Shown: in pieces, positions 6,353-14,986 of the stretch
Layout: each line of letters starts with the position of its first letter
Position numbering within the stretch: position 1 is the stretch's first letter
NCBI RefSeq assembly: GCF_002742335.1
Contig: NZ_MDGR01000007.1
Coordinates: 3,972,501-4,036,500, forward strand
Length of the DNA: 64,000 nt
Direction: 5' to 3'
Origin: Reichenbachiella sp. 5M10
GTDB lineage: Bacteria > Bacteroidota > Bacteroidia > Cytophagales > Cyclobacteriaceae
Notes under the pieces: generated by a model
What the model was told of the DNA's origin: nothing
The model's input: only the letters and a program-made list of their open reading frames with translations
The model's database searches: none
Program-made: the position numbers and the translations under genes

Positions 6353-7623
6353 ATTTCTTTGGTTTGAATTAGCCGCTCCATCTGCATGCTTCTTGAGCCT
6401 TTGATCAGTACTGTCGCCCCTGAGATCTTGTCCGCCTTGAGGTATTCAATCAGACGCTCGACATCCATGAGCACATGCACAAACTCCGAAGCCTTTTTGA
6501 ATTCATTGCCCACCAAATACAAATTCTTTATCCCAAGCCCTTCCGCAACTTCCACTACTTTTTCGTGTTCCTCTATTGCGTACTCTCCAAGCTCCTTCAT
6601 CTCTCCCAGCATGGCTATCTTCCGTACACCTGTCATGTGTGCCAGGTTTTCCAAAGCAGCCTTCATAGAGTCTGGGTTGGCATTATAGGCATCTAGTATG
6701 ACCGTATTGGTCCCGAGCTCAAGGATTTGTGAACGGTTGTTGGCAGGAACATACTGATCGATCGCATTGTAAGGGTATTCGATCTCAAAATACCTCGCTA
6801 CAGTCACCGCCGCAGCGATATTCATGTAGTTGTATTCACCTATTATCTCCGTGCTGTGCTCATCATCCTCCTCATCTGCATAGTTGACATATGGAGACGC
6901 TTCGATCAATTTACATCCCTCGTTGGGAAATTCAATGGCTGTTCCAAACCGCTTGGACATGTTGACCAAAACCGGATCCAGCTTATTGATAAAAGGTAAA
7001 CCATCAGTCCGGCGCAGGTAATCGAAGAGTTCGCTCTTGGCACGGATGACATTCTCTCTCCCGCCAAACTCTCCAATATGGGCTGTACCAATATTAGTGA
7101 TCAAACCATGGGTAGGTTCGGCAATCGTACATAGCAGCGCAATATCTCCTAGATGATTGGCCCCCATCTCAATGATCGCAAACTCTGTATCCGCGGGCAT
7201 ACTCAGTAGAGTAAGCGGAACCCCAATATGATTGTTGAGATTTCCTTGCGTATAGTGAACATTATACTCCTCCGACAGTGCTCTAGCCGTAAGCTCCTTT
7301 GTAGTTGTCTTACCATTGGACCCAGTGATCCCTAAAACCGGGATATCAAACTGTCGACGATGATGCTGTGCCAGCTCCTGAAGCGTCTCCAGCACATCAT
7401 CTACCAAGATGCACCGCTCACCACCCTCCAGCGCCAATCGCGGGTCATCCATGACTGCCCATGCCGCCCCCGCTTGCAAGGCCGATTGAGCATATTGATT
7501 TCCATCAAAATGATCTCCACGCAATGCGAAAAATATTTGTCCTGCTTCAACAGTACGCGTGTCCGTATTGACCCCCGTACTCCCCAAAAACTTACTGTAT
7601 AAATTCGAAATGATTTCTTTCAA
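6343..7623 (-). CDS. murF: UDP-N-acetylmuramoyl-tripeptide--D-alanyl-D-alanine ligase
   Basis: A 426-residue cytoplasmic Mur ligase that adds D-Ala-D-Ala to UDP-MurNAc-tripeptide, the last cytoplasmic step of the peptidoglycan precursor. The N-terminal domain has DTRTVEAGQIFFALRG, a MurE/MurF hallmark for UDP-MurNAc binding; the ATP-binding loop is GSNGKTTT at 101-108; the central domain shows TQGNLNNHIGVPLTLL and EMGANHLGDI; the C-terminal domain has DAYNANPDSM and GEMKELGEY, typical of MurF. The only start that keeps the N-terminal domain is TTG at 7623; no in-frame ATG is near. A perfect -7 element lies 30 bases upstream. The gene overlaps the DUF2461 gene, forming a two-gene unit. Confidence 0.96.
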   Translation of the reverse strand: MKEIISNLYSKFLGSTGVNTDTRTVEAGQIFFALRGDHFDGNQYAQSALQAGAAWAVMDDPRLALEGGERCILVDDVLETLQELAQHHRRQFDIPVLGITGSNGKTTTKELTARALSEEYNVHYTQGNLNNHIGVPLTLLSMPADTEFAIIEMGANHLGDIALLCTIAEPTHGLITNIGTAHIGEFGGRENVIRAKSELFDYLRRTDGLPFINKLDPVLVNMSKRFGTAIEFPNEGCKLIEASPYVNYADEEDDEHSTEIIGEYNYMNIAAAVTVARYFEIEYPYNAIDQYVPANNRSQILELGTNTVILDAYNANPDSMKAALENLAHMTGVRKIAMLGEMKELGEYAIEEHEKVVEVAEGLGIKNLYLVGNEFKKASEFVHVLMDVERLIEYLKADKISGATVLIKGSRSMQMERLIQTKEIWD

Positions 7624-7650
7624 TCTTTTGTTCTTTGCTCTCGTAATCTA

Positions 7651-7658
7651 CAAATATA
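7651..7658 (-). promoter_or_regulatory. Predicted -7 element of murF
   Basis: On the minus strand TATATTTG matches TAnnTTTG exactly, about 28 bases before the TTG start of murF. The -33 region (around TTTATTG) is approximate. Confidence 0.45.
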
Positions 7659-7721
7659 TTTAATCGGCATTCAATAAATAATCCAAAGTATTGCCTTATA
7701 CTAGGTGGTACAATTACAATT

Positions 7722-9848
7722 ATGAAAAGGGTTCTAAAAATATTCCTATTCCTAGGCACCATACTCCCACAATCAACACTTGTAGGACAGATCGTCCTCA
7801 CCCCCACTACTATCCCCGTCATACACCAAGACAATCCCCTATCCCATCCCTTTGCAGGAGGGCTAAATAGTGGTCAATATTACCCCTTGGACATGGATCA
7901 AGACGGAGACCTAGACTTGGTCATATTTGATCGGTCTTCGGACAAATTCAATTGCTTTGAAAACCGGGACCAACAATACTTTTACAATCCCGCCTTTGCC
8001 TCCCTTTTCCCAGAGGGGATTCAAAACTGGATCGTTCTCAAGGACTATGACTGTGATGGTGACCAAGACCTATTTGCCTCTGCTCAATTGGGCATACAAG
8101 TCTATCAAAACGTTGGCACAGATGAGGGCTTGGCATGGGAGATGATCGCCAATCCGCTACTCACCAACCAGACCACCAATCCCATCAACATCTTCCTCAA
8201 TTCCACCGACATCCCTGTGATCGAAGACTTGGATGGAGACGGAGACTTGGATATACTGGTTTTCGATTTTGCTACAGGTATCACCATCGAGCATCACCAA
8301 AACCTCTCCTATGACAACCAGGGTTTGTGTGACTTGACATATATCAAAAGTGCTGACAGTTACGGTGGTATTCACGTCTGCGAGTGCTCAGACTATGTGT
8401 TTGATACGGACTGCAAAACGACTGCTGGGCGCCTCAAACACCTCGCTGGCAAGGCTCTCCTCGCTCTCGATCAAAATCTGGATGGCCGCATGGATCTACT
8501 CATCAGCGAAGAAGATTGTAATCAACTCAACTACCTCCAAAATATTGGCTCGGCCACAACTGCTGACTTTGACAACTACCGTACAGACTTTCCCAGCCTG
8601 AGTCAACCCGTGGATTATATCATCTTCCCAGCAGCCTACTACATGGATGTCACCTTTGACGGACAAGACGACCTGATCGTAGCTCCCAACGTCCGGGACA
8701 ATACCCAAGGCAGCAACAACATGCAAGCATCGAGCTGGGTGTACCCCAACCAAGGCAGCAATGCCTTCCCTAGTGCACAGACCTTCTTACAGCATGGCAT
8801 GATTGACGTTGGAGACTGGGCGTACCCCGCCTGGGTAGACGTAGATGGAGACAACCGCGACGATTTGATTTTGGGCAACAGTGCTTCTCACCTACCCGAC
8901 GGCTATGTCAGCAGTCTCTCCTACTACGCGCGACAAGCGGATGGCTCTCTCCAATACATGAGCAACGATGCCTTTGGGCTATCCCAACTCAGTCATCAGA
9001 ATATCAAGCCACAATTTGTAGATTTGACGCAAGACGGAAAGCTCGATTTGGTATTTAGCTCAGTGGATGCCTCCTATCGCAACCAGATACAATACATCCC
9101 CAACACCAGTCCAGACGCTGGTCTCAAATACAATCCTGACGACCTGACACCACTCACGCTCTCATACAACAATGGGGACGACATCTACTTCTATGACTAT
9201 GACCAAGATGGGCAAATCGATGCGCTGATTGGTCGCACTTATGGAGAGTTGGACTACTTCCGAAACAACGGCAACCTCACGTTCGACTTCACTGAAGGCA
9301 ACATCCTACAAGAAACTGGCCCTGGCAACCTCGCCCTTGCCATTGGTGACATAGACACAGATGGGTCAGATGATCTCATCCTCACGGACCGCTCTGGACA
9401 GGTCAAAATCTATTTTGGGTTCCCCGAAAATCAATCAAACTACCGAAACAAACTGATCCAATACGAAGGAGACGAAGCACGTCATACAAGTCGACTAGGA
9501 CGCTACTCCAAGCCTGCTCTAGGACAAGACCAAGGAATAAAGCTAATCAGTTTCGGTACGATCCAAGGGGGGCTATGGCTCTTTGAGAGTAGCATTCTCT
9601 CTCCAGAAAAACTAGAACTCACCGTCTATCCAAACCCTTCACAACCCGATCGACAGGTCAGCTTCCGCTCCAATCTCCAAGTCGAATTACAACTCTTGAC
9701 GCTGTGGGGCGAAACGCTCTTGGATGGAGTGGTTTTGGAAGGAGAGGAAAGCACCACAATCGACCTATCCAATATCCAGCCAGGGCTCTACATCGCCTAC
9801 ATCCGCGACGGCAAGCGTAGCACCTCTCAAAAGCTGATCCTAAAGTAA
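7722..9848 (+). CDS. Secreted FG-GAP/VCBS-repeat protein with T9SS type A sorting domain
   Basis: A 708-residue protein with a signal peptide (KRVLKIFLFLGTILPQ, cleavage near VGQ) and about nine FG-GAP/VCBS-like repeats, each with a Ca-binding-like DxDxDGxxD core, for example LDMDQDGDLDLVIFD, LEDLDGDGDLDILVFD-like, VDVDGDNRDDLILG and YDYDQDGQIDALIG. Such repeats form a beta-propeller as in integrin alpha chains. From about residue 633 (LTVYPNPSQ) to the end (KLILK) it carries a type A C-terminal sorting domain, so it should pass the outer membrane by the type IX system whose PorU, PorV and SprA are encoded further on in this window. It has no enzymatic motif; adhesion or ligand binding is a guess. 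It is a monocistronic gene. Confidence 0.88.
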   Translation: MKRVLKIFLFLGTILPQSTLVGQIVLTPTTIPVIHQDNPLSHPFAGGLNSGQYYPLDMDQDGDLDLVIFDRSSDKFNCFENRDQQYFYNPAFASLFPEGIQNWIVLKDYDCDGDQDLFASAQLGIQVYQNVGTDEGLAWEMIANPLLTNQTTNPINIFLNSTDIPVIEDLDGDGDLDILVFDFATGITIEHHQNLSYDNQGLCDLTYIKSADSYGGIHVCECSDYVFDTDCKTTAGRLKHLAGKALLALDQNLDGRMDLLISEEDCNQLNYLQNIGSATTADFDNYRTDFPSLSQPVDYIIFPAAYYMDVTFDGQDDLIVAPNVRDNTQGSNNMQASSWVYPNQGSNAFPSAQTFLQHGMIDVGDWAYPAWVDVDGDNRDDLILGNSASHLPDGYVSSLSYYARQADGSLQYMSNDAFGLSQLSHQNIKPQFVDLTQDGKLDLVFSSVDASYRNQIQYIPNTSPDAGLKYNPDDLTPLTLSYNNGDDIYFYDYDQDGQIDALIGRTYGELDYFRNNGNLTFDFTEGNILQETGPGNLALAIGDIDTDGSDDLILTDRSGQVKIYFGFPENQSNYRNKLIQYEGDEARHTSRLGRYSKPALGQDQGIKLISFGTIQGGLWLFESSILSPEKLELTVYPNPSQPDRQVSFRSNLQVELQLLTLWGETLLDGVVLEGEESTTIDLSNIQPGLYIAYIRDGKRSTSQKLILK

Positions 9849-10023
9849 TGTATTGAGGTTTCGGCTAGGCCATTGACAAGTTTCCCCTAGGTCACGCCCA
9901 TTAAGCTTACCGACATGTTCGAGTATCTCCCGACCAACGGATAACAAACCAATGTTTGGATGCAGACATCAAGCGTCTCTCTAGCAAAAAAGGGTCGTTG
10001 CATTGGCGCCCTGCCCTAGCGGC
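9849..10023. other. Intergenic interval between convergent genes
   Basis: 175 bases between the FG-GAP gene and the convergent amidohydrolase. I see no clear terminator hairpin and no repeat. Confidence 0.5.
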
Positions 10024-10812
10024 TTAATTTATGACAAAGTCATCACCATCTTGCAAAAAAGCAAACCGTTCCCGGTATTGCAGCAACGGGCTTTGACTAA
10101 TCGTCTGTACAATCACCCCTACCTCTTCTACCAGCCCTTGCATACAGTCTCCTGCATAATCATAAACCGCACTATGCCCTACATAGGAGTGATCATTGCC
10201 GTCTCTTCCTATACGATTGACACCTGCGACGTATGCTTGGTTTTCGATGGCACGAGCTTGGAGCAGTGTGTCCCAAGCTTGAATACGTGTTTCGGGCCAA
10301 TTGGCGACATAGAGCAAGAGGTCATAGTCGCATTGTCCCTCACGAGTTTGGTTTCTCGACCATACCGGAAAACGAAGGTCGTAACAAATGAGGGGGCAGA
10401 TTTTCCATCCTTTGTAATTCACGATAAGTCTAGTCTCACCTGCTGCGAAATAATTCTCTTCTTGTGCGAGCGAAAAAAGGTGGCGCTTGTCGTAGTACTG
10501 TATCTTGCCCTCAGGAAAGGCAAACACAAACCGATTGAAATACCTCTGTCCCTGCTGTACGATATAGCTACCTCCCACCAATGCTTGGCGCTGTGCAGCC
10601 ATCTGCAGCATCCATCGCTGCGTTTTCAAACCGGGCACTTCGGCCAGCAATTTTGGCCGCATAGAAAAGCCGGTATTGAACATCTCAGGCAACAAAACAA
10701 CATCTACCTCTTCTGAAATGCTCCAAATCTGTTCTTCGAACATCGCTAGATTCCCATCCACATTTTCCCAAAATAGGTCCGCTTGTAGCATGGCAATCGT
10801 CAGGTCCTCCAT
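10024..10812 (-). CDS. Carbon-nitrogen hydrolase, omega-amidase (YafV/Nit2) type
   Basis: A 262-residue nitrilase-superfamily amidase. The Glu-Lys-Cys catalytic triad is readable: Glu43 in LLPEMFNTGFS, Lys109 in YYDKRHLF and Cys143 in LICYDLRFPVW. The sequence PEMFNTGFSM and ICYDLRFPVWSRN are typical of the YafV/omega-amidase branch, which hydrolyses alpha-ketoglutaramate or alpha-ketosuccinamate as metabolite repair. It is the last gene of a four-gene operon (Ric-like, ruvX, def, this gene), 8 bases after def. Superfamily and branch are well supported; the substrate is inferred from family. Confidence 0.9.
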   Translation of the reverse strand: MEDLTIAMLQADLFWENVDGNLAMFEEQIWSISEEVDVVLLPEMFNTGFSMRPKLLAEVPGLKTQRWMLQMAAQRQALVGGSYIVQQGQRYFNRFVFAFPEGKIQYYDKRHLFSLAQEENYFAAGETRLIVNYKGWKICPLICYDLRFPVWSRNQTREGQCDYDLLLYVANWPETRIQAWDTLLQARAIENQAYVAGVNRIGRDGNDHSYVGHSAVYDYAGDCMQGLVEEVGVIVQTISQSPLLQYRERFAFLQDGDDFVIN

Positions 10813-10820
10813 CTAAATTA

Positions 10821-11375
10821 TTATTTCTTAGGAAGTTTGATTTTGTAATCCGCATCACATTTCCCCTTGCTGATATTCGCCAATTTACCTTTAAGGATAC
10901 GCTTTTTGAATGGCGTCAAATAATCAGTAAACAATACGCCTTCGATATGATCGTATTCGTGCTGTATGATTCGAGCTTTCATGCCATCGAATTCTTCTTC
11001 GTGCTCGACGAAATTTTCATCCAAGTAGTTGATGCGTAGACGGGAAGGTCTCATGATTTCTTCACGGATCCCTGGTATGCTGAGACATCCTTCTGTGAAA
11101 GCCCATTCCTCGCCATCTTCCCATAGTATCTCTGGATTGACAAATGCCTTCCGAAAGCCTTCCATTCCCTCTTCGTCCTCGAGCACTGTGCCATCCACCA
11201 CAAACAAGCGAACAGACTTCCCAATCTGTGGAGCAGCCAGGCCAATTCCACTAGCATTTTCCATGGTCTCAAACATGTCAGCTACCAACTGCTTGACATC
11301 CATACTTCCCTCTTCGATATCCTCGGCTTCCTTTTTCAAAACCGGGTCACCATACACCACTATCGGATAAATCAT
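10821..11375 (-). CDS. def: Peptide deformylase
   Basis: A 184-residue metalloenzyme that removes the N-formyl group from new proteins. All three motifs are present: GIGLAAPQIG (43-52), EGCLS with metal ligand Cys97, and HEYDH with ligands His139 and His143 and catalytic Glu140. The length fits type 1 deformylases. The gene overlaps ruvX by four bases, so the two are translationally coupled. No fmt follows; instead an omega-amidase-type gene does. Confidence 0.97.
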   Translation of the reverse strand: MIYPIVVYGDPVLKKEAEDIEEGSMDVKQLVADMFETMENASGIGLAAPQIGKSVRLFVVDGTVLEDEEGMEGFRKAFVNPEILWEDGEEWAFTEGCLSIPGIREEIMRPSRLRINYLDENFVEHEEEFDGMKARIIQHEYDHIEGVLFTDYLTPFKKRILKGKLANISKGKCDADYKIKLPKK

Positions 11376-11788
11376 AAACTATTAGACTCTAAAAACGATT
11401 GCAAAATAATCGTCGCACTCAATTTGTCGACATTCTCTTTTTTCCTCCTCTCACTCTTTCTCATCCCACCTGCGAGCATAGCACTCTTGGCCATTTTGCT
11501 TGTAAAGCGCTCATCGATCGGGTGAATTTTGTGTTGAGGAAATTTTTTCTGAAGCAAATTTATAAAAGACCGCACAGATGCGGTACTATCTGTATCCTTA
11601 TTCATCAAATCCTTGGGCATACCGATCACAAAAATTTCTATCCCTTCTTGCTCATGGTAGCTTTGCAAATACCGAATGGCTTCATGGGTAGGGACCGTAT
11701 CGAGTGGAGAGGCGATGATTTGTAGCGGATCGGTCACAGCTAATCCCGTTCGTTTTTTGCCATAGTCAATGGCCAAAATTCTCCCCAT
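11372..11788 (-). CDS. ruvX: YqgF/RuvX family putative pre-16S rRNA nuclease (Holliday junction resolvase-like)
   Basis: A 138-residue RNase H-fold protein. It starts MGRILAIDYGKKRTGLAVTD, with the first catalytic Asp at residue 7, and has VIGMPKDL, and the PIDERFTS block with the second acidic residue, and a third Asp in the C-terminal helix (DKLSATIILQ). In E. coli YqgF processes the 5' end of pre-16S rRNA; a resolvase role was also proposed. Its start codon shares bases with the stop of the Ric-like gene (TGATG), and its end overlaps def by four bases. Confidence 0.94.
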   Translation of the reverse strand: MGRILAIDYGKKRTGLAVTDPLQIIASPLDTVPTHEAIRYLQSYHEQEGIEIFVIGMPKDLMNKDTDSTASVRSFINLLQKKFPQHKIHPIDERFTSKMAKSAMLAGGMRKSERRKKENVDKLSATIILQSFLESNSL

Positions 11789-12528
11789 CAGTTCATAGCG
11801 ACTTTGGATTGAAACAGTGCTTTGGATGCCTTCTCCAATTCCAACGCCTTGGGAAACAAGATATCGTTTTCGATCCGCGCATGCTGTGCCAGCTTGTCAT
11901 CAAAGGCCTTGAGTTCTTGCATCAAAACCCTCAATTGCACCTCTTTCACCGCGTCTATATCGTAGCTATTGGTAATCCCTCGGATCCCTGCCATCTCATC
12001 GTCCGAATCACTATGATGCAACGCAAACTCCTGAATCGAGAAAGACTCATGTCGTGACAACACGTTGGATGAATACTTCCGCTGATTCACAAAATTGTCC
12101 AGTTCCAAGACGTAAGCAAAAAAGCGATCCTCCTCTTCGTAGATATGATGAATAAAATCTTCCACAAACATGGGTAAGATCACCTTGAGATCGCGCTGCA
12201 ACTCAGTACTAACGGGAGTCTCCAACTTGCTACTGAGCTTGAGCAAAAAAGGCAGGGACTCTTTGATAAAAACCTGATGCGAATGCTTGAGATACTCGAT
12301 CAACAATCGTACGGGAAACTTTTTTAGGGCTAAAAAATCAATTGCTTGATCGCTGGCTTTGTTTTCCAAAACAGACACAAGAGTCTCTACTTTGATATTG
12401 TTTTCTTGACACACCTGAGTCAGTGTCTTGTGACGAGACTCATAAAACTCCACACCAAAAAAGTCCAACACTTTGGCGTAGACAAAATTTTCGTTGATGA
12501 GACTTTCAATGGATTGCTGTGAACGCAT
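11788..12528 (-). CDS. Ric/ScdA/YtfE-like di-iron hemerythrin-domain protein lacking the N-terminal Cys pair
   Basis: A 246-residue protein with the architecture of RIC proteins, which repair Fe-S clusters after nitric oxide or oxidative damage. The N-terminal region (1-55) aligns with the ScdA_N/DUF542 domain by FVYAKVLDFFGVEFYES and TLTQVCQENN, but the usual Cys-Cys-Gly-Gly motif is replaced by YESRH. The hemerythrin domain (about 75-235) carries the His and Glu ligands: HSHQVFIKE, FIHHIYEEEDRFF, FALHHSDSDDEM and LAQHARIENDILFPK. So the di-iron site seems intact while the Cys pair is lost. It is the first gene of an operon with ruvX, def and an amidase, behind a consensus promoter and an upstream palindrome. 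It could act in iron or NO handling in a way different from E. coli YtfE; that is inference. Confidence 0.82.
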   Translation of the reverse strand: MRSQQSIESLINENFVYAKVLDFFGVEFYESRHKTLTQVCQENNIKVETLVSVLENKASDQAIDFLALKKFPVRLLIEYLKHSHQVFIKESLPFLLKLSSKLETPVSTELQRDLKVILPMFVEDFIHHIYEEEDRFFAYVLELDNFVNQRKYSSNVLSRHESFSIQEFALHHSDSDDEMAGIRGITNSYDIDAVKEVQLRVLMQELKAFDDKLAQHARIENDILFPKALELEKASKALFQSKVAMN

Positions 12529-12551
12529 GGATTTTTGAGGTTTAATTCTAT

Positions 12552-12583
12552 CAAAGATAAAAAAACGAAAAGTCAGTCACAAT
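12552..12583 (-). promoter_or_regulatory. Predicted promoter of the Ric-like operon
   Basis: On the minus strand ATTG (12583-12580), 20 bases, then TATCTTTG (12559-12552), an exact -7 element. It lies 24 bases before the start codon of the Ric-like gene. Confidence 0.6.
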
Positions 12584-12594
12584 TAAATCCTGCC

Positions 12595-12616
12595 GTTCAT
12601 GATTTTAATCATGAAC
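12595..12616 (-). promoter_or_regulatory. Perfect palindrome, probable operator of the Ric-like operon
   Basis: GTTCATGATT-TT-AATCATGAAC is a perfect 22-base inverted repeat in the 141-base gap between moxR and the Ric-like gene. Its centre lies about 58 bases upstream of the expected transcription start, a classical activator position for Crp/Fnr-family proteins; the sequence also resembles NsrR-type sites (ATGATT...AATCAT). It has no T run, so it is a poor terminator for moxR. Confidence 0.55.
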
Positions 12617-12669
12617 TAAAACACTTTAACCCGAGATACTCATGCTATCTAGACCTGCTTATCAGAAAA

Positions 12670-13632
12670 TCACAACAGCTCAGCAATGATTTTGCTCATG
12701 CTCATACCGTCAGCCTCGGCTTTGAAATTGCGAATGATGCGGTGCTTCAATATTGGCTCAGCTACCGCTTTGACATCCTCGATATCTGGTGAGTACTTGC
12801 CGCTGATGAGTGCGTGACATTGTGCTCCCTTGATCAAAAACTGTGAGGCTCTAGGTCCTGCACCCCATTCCAAATATGACTGGGTGACATTTGCCGCACG
12901 CTCAGTATTGGGACGTGTTTTGTGTACAAGATTGACCGCATATTCGATGACATTGTCAGCCACAGGTACTTTACTGATCAAAGCCTGAAAAACCATGATT
13001 TGCTTCGCATCGAGGATAGGTTTGATCTCGGGTATAGGAGCTCCTCCCTGCTTGACAATACTGAGTTCTGACTCGTAGGAGGGGTAGTCCAAGCTGATCA
13101 TAAACATAAACCGGTCAAGTTGCGCTTCTGGCAAGGGGTAAGTTCCTTCTTGTTCGATTGGGTTTTGGGTAGCCAACACAAAGAACGGCTTATCCAATTC
13201 CCATTTTTTCCCTCCTACAGTGACGGCATACTCTTGCATCGACTCAAGTAGAGCTGCCTGGGTTTTGGGAGGAGTCCGGTTGATCTCATCGGCCAAGACG
13301 ATATTGGAAAAAATTGGTCCTTTGATAAACTTAAAATTTCGATCCTTGTCCAAGGTCTCCGCTCCCAAGATGTCCGACGGCATCAAGTCTGGCGTAAACT
13401 GGATTCGATTGAAATCAAGATGTAACGCAGAAGAAATAGTCTTCACCAAAAGTGTCTTGGCCAAGCCTGGTACGCCCACAAGCAGCGAGTGTCCTTCACA
13501 AAACATCGAGATCAATAGCAAGCGAACCACTTCATCTTGCCCTACGATCACTTTGGATATTTCTGCTTTGAGGTCCGCAAACGCTTGGTGCAATGCCTTG
13601 GCTGCCTCTACTTCATCTTTGAATTCACTCAT
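12670..13632 (-). CDS. moxR: MoxR family AAA+ ATPase
   Basis: A 320-residue cytoplasmic ATPase of the MoxR/RavA group. Walker A is GVPGLAKT, Walker B with the DE pair is VLADEINRTPPKTQ, followed by the sensor-1 block FVLATQNPIEQEGTYPLPEAQLDRF split across 125-150, typical of MoxR. The C-terminal lid has GASPRAS-like GAGPRASQFLIK. MoxR proteins act as chaperones that insert cofactors or assemble complexes, usually with a von Willebrand factor A partner; none is inside the window on this side. It is the last gene of the long operon with the PP2C/STAS/kinase module and three PPIases, seven bases after the SurA-like gene. Confidence 0.94.
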   Translation of the reverse strand: MSEFKDEVEAAKALHQAFADLKAEISKVIVGQDEVVRLLLISMFCEGHSLLVGVPGLAKTLLVKTISSALHLDFNRIQFTPDLMPSDILGAETLDKDRNFKFIKGPIFSNIVLADEINRTPPKTQAALLESMQEYAVTVGGKKWELDKPFFVLATQNPIEQEGTYPLPEAQLDRFMFMISLDYPSYESELSIVKQGGAPIPEIKPILDAKQIMVFQALISKVPVADNVIEYAVNLVHKTRPNTERAANVTQSYLEWGAGPRASQFLIKGAQCHALISGKYSPDIEDVKAVAEPILKHRIIRNFKAEADGMSMSKIIAELL

Positions 13633-13639
13633 TTATTCG

Positions 13640-14986
13640 TCAATCTACCAGAATACGACAATACTCGTACTCTTCATCTATGTTGATATACACTTCTCCT
13701 TGTGCTCCCTTAAACCATTTGGACATGATCCCATTCCGCTTGTTGGCCAATGCCGCAGACCGTATCTTTTGATAATCCTCCAACAAATTGGCTTGATGTG
13801 GTGGCACTTTTGCCTTGTAATATACTATTCTCACCGCACCTTTCCCATCTGGCATCTTGTATTCGAAAGGTTTCGATATCTCACCGACCTTCATCGTGTC
13901 GATGGTGAAGAACATCGTAGGGTCGAGTTCTTCTACAGAGATACGCATCGCCCCAGAGGCGTCACTAAAATAGCCTCCATTCCCGCTTGTCTGCTTATCA
14001 TCCGAGTATTCCTTAGCTAGGATATCAAACCGCATACTATCCCTCAATACCGAAGTCCTCAAACTGTCCAAAAAATCTTTGGTGTCTTGAATGTCCTGCT
14101 GCGTCGGAGCAGGTATGATTAGAATATGTCTAGAATTGTAGGTATTCCCTCGTCGCTCGATCAACTGAATTATGTGAAACCCGAACTGAGTCTCGACAGG
14201 ATCTGAAATTTCACCTGGCTTCATACTCAAGGCTGCAGCCTCAAACTCAGGTGCCAACTCTCCACGATTGAAAAACCCCAGTTCCCCCCCTTGTCGGGCG
14301 GACCCAGGATCCATCGAATAACGCTCTGCCATGACCCCAAAATCTATCCCACTTTCGATACGTTCCTTGATATCCAATAGCTCCAAACGCACCTCGTCTT
14401 TTCGCTTGTCGTTTGGCTCGGGGATCTTGACAAGATGTCCTACGGTCACTTCTGTAGAAAAGTACGGTAAACTATCTTGAGGGATTTTAGAAAAGAAAGT
14501 CTTGACCTCTGCAGGTGTAATACTCACATCTGCACTGATTTGCCCTTCCATTTTCTGTACGATCATTTGTTCTTTAATCTGATCAAACAGCTCCTCTCTA
14601 AACTGCGCCACAGTCTTGCCATAGATCTCTTCGAGTTTTTCTTCCGAGCCTATCTGCTGGATGAAATAGGACATCCTCTGATCTAGGTTCTGCTCGACCT
14701 GTATATCCAAGACCTGTACCGAATCTATCTCTGCCTTGGCGACCATCATCTTATTGATGACTAGACTTTCCAGAATCTGGCATTTGACGTCTCCGTTGGC
14801 CATTTGCCCCCGAGACAGAAACTCTATGTACCCCTTCTCTAACTCAGATTTGAGCACGATATAATCATCCACCTTGGCAATGACCTTGTCGATCACCACT
14901 CCCTTGTCAGTCTGCTGCGCCCAAGCCGTAGAGCCCATCATACACAGCACCAGCACCACGCATACTTTAATATATCTCAAATTCAT
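13640..14986 (-). CDS. SurA-like periplasmic peptidyl-prolyl isomerase with two parvulin domains
   Basis: A 448-residue secreted chaperone. The signal peptide MNLRYIKVCVVLVLCMMG...AWA is clear. A SurA N-terminal helical domain (about 25-170) starts VIDKVIAKVDDYIVLKSELE, followed by a first parvulin domain (about 175-280; ERYSMDPGSARQGGELGFF and VETQFGFHIIQL) and a second, more divergent one (about 285-390; RHILIIPAP, NGGYFSDASGAM). SurA escorts outer-membrane beta-barrel proteins across the periplasm, here probably also SprA and PorV. It overlaps the preceding lipoprotein gene by 20 bases. SurA function is inferred from architecture. Confidence 0.92.
   Translation of the reverse strand: MNLRYIKVCVVLVLCMMGSTAWAQQTDKGVVIDKVIAKVDDYIVLKSELEKGYIEFLSRGQMANGDVKCQILESLVINKMMVAKAEIDSVQVLDIQVEQNLDQRMSYFIQQIGSEEKLEEIYGKTVAQFREELFDQIKEQMIVQKMEGQISADVSITPAEVKTFFSKIPQDSLPYFSTEVTVGHLVKIPEPNDKRKDEVRLELLDIKERIESGIDFGVMAERYSMDPGSARQGGELGFFNRGELAPEFEAAALSMKPGEISDPVETQFGFHIIQLIERRGNTYNSRHILIIPAPTQQDIQDTKDFLDSLRTSVLRDSMRFDILAKEYSDDKQTSGNGGYFSDASGAMRISVEELDPTMFFTIDTMKVGEISKPFEYKMPDGKGAVRIVYYKAKVPPHQANLLEDYQKIRSAALANKRNGIMSKWFKGAQGEVYINIDEEYEYCRILVD

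Noticed and set aside
10003-10716. 237-codon open frame on the plus strand
   Set aside because: It lies wholly opposite the amidohydrolase gene, whose catalytic triad is intact; the plus-strand translation has no domain-like pattern.
13220-14020. 266-codon open frame on the plus strand
   Set aside because: Antisense to moxR and the SurA-like gene, both clearly coding; Cys/Ser-rich translation typical of a shadow frame.
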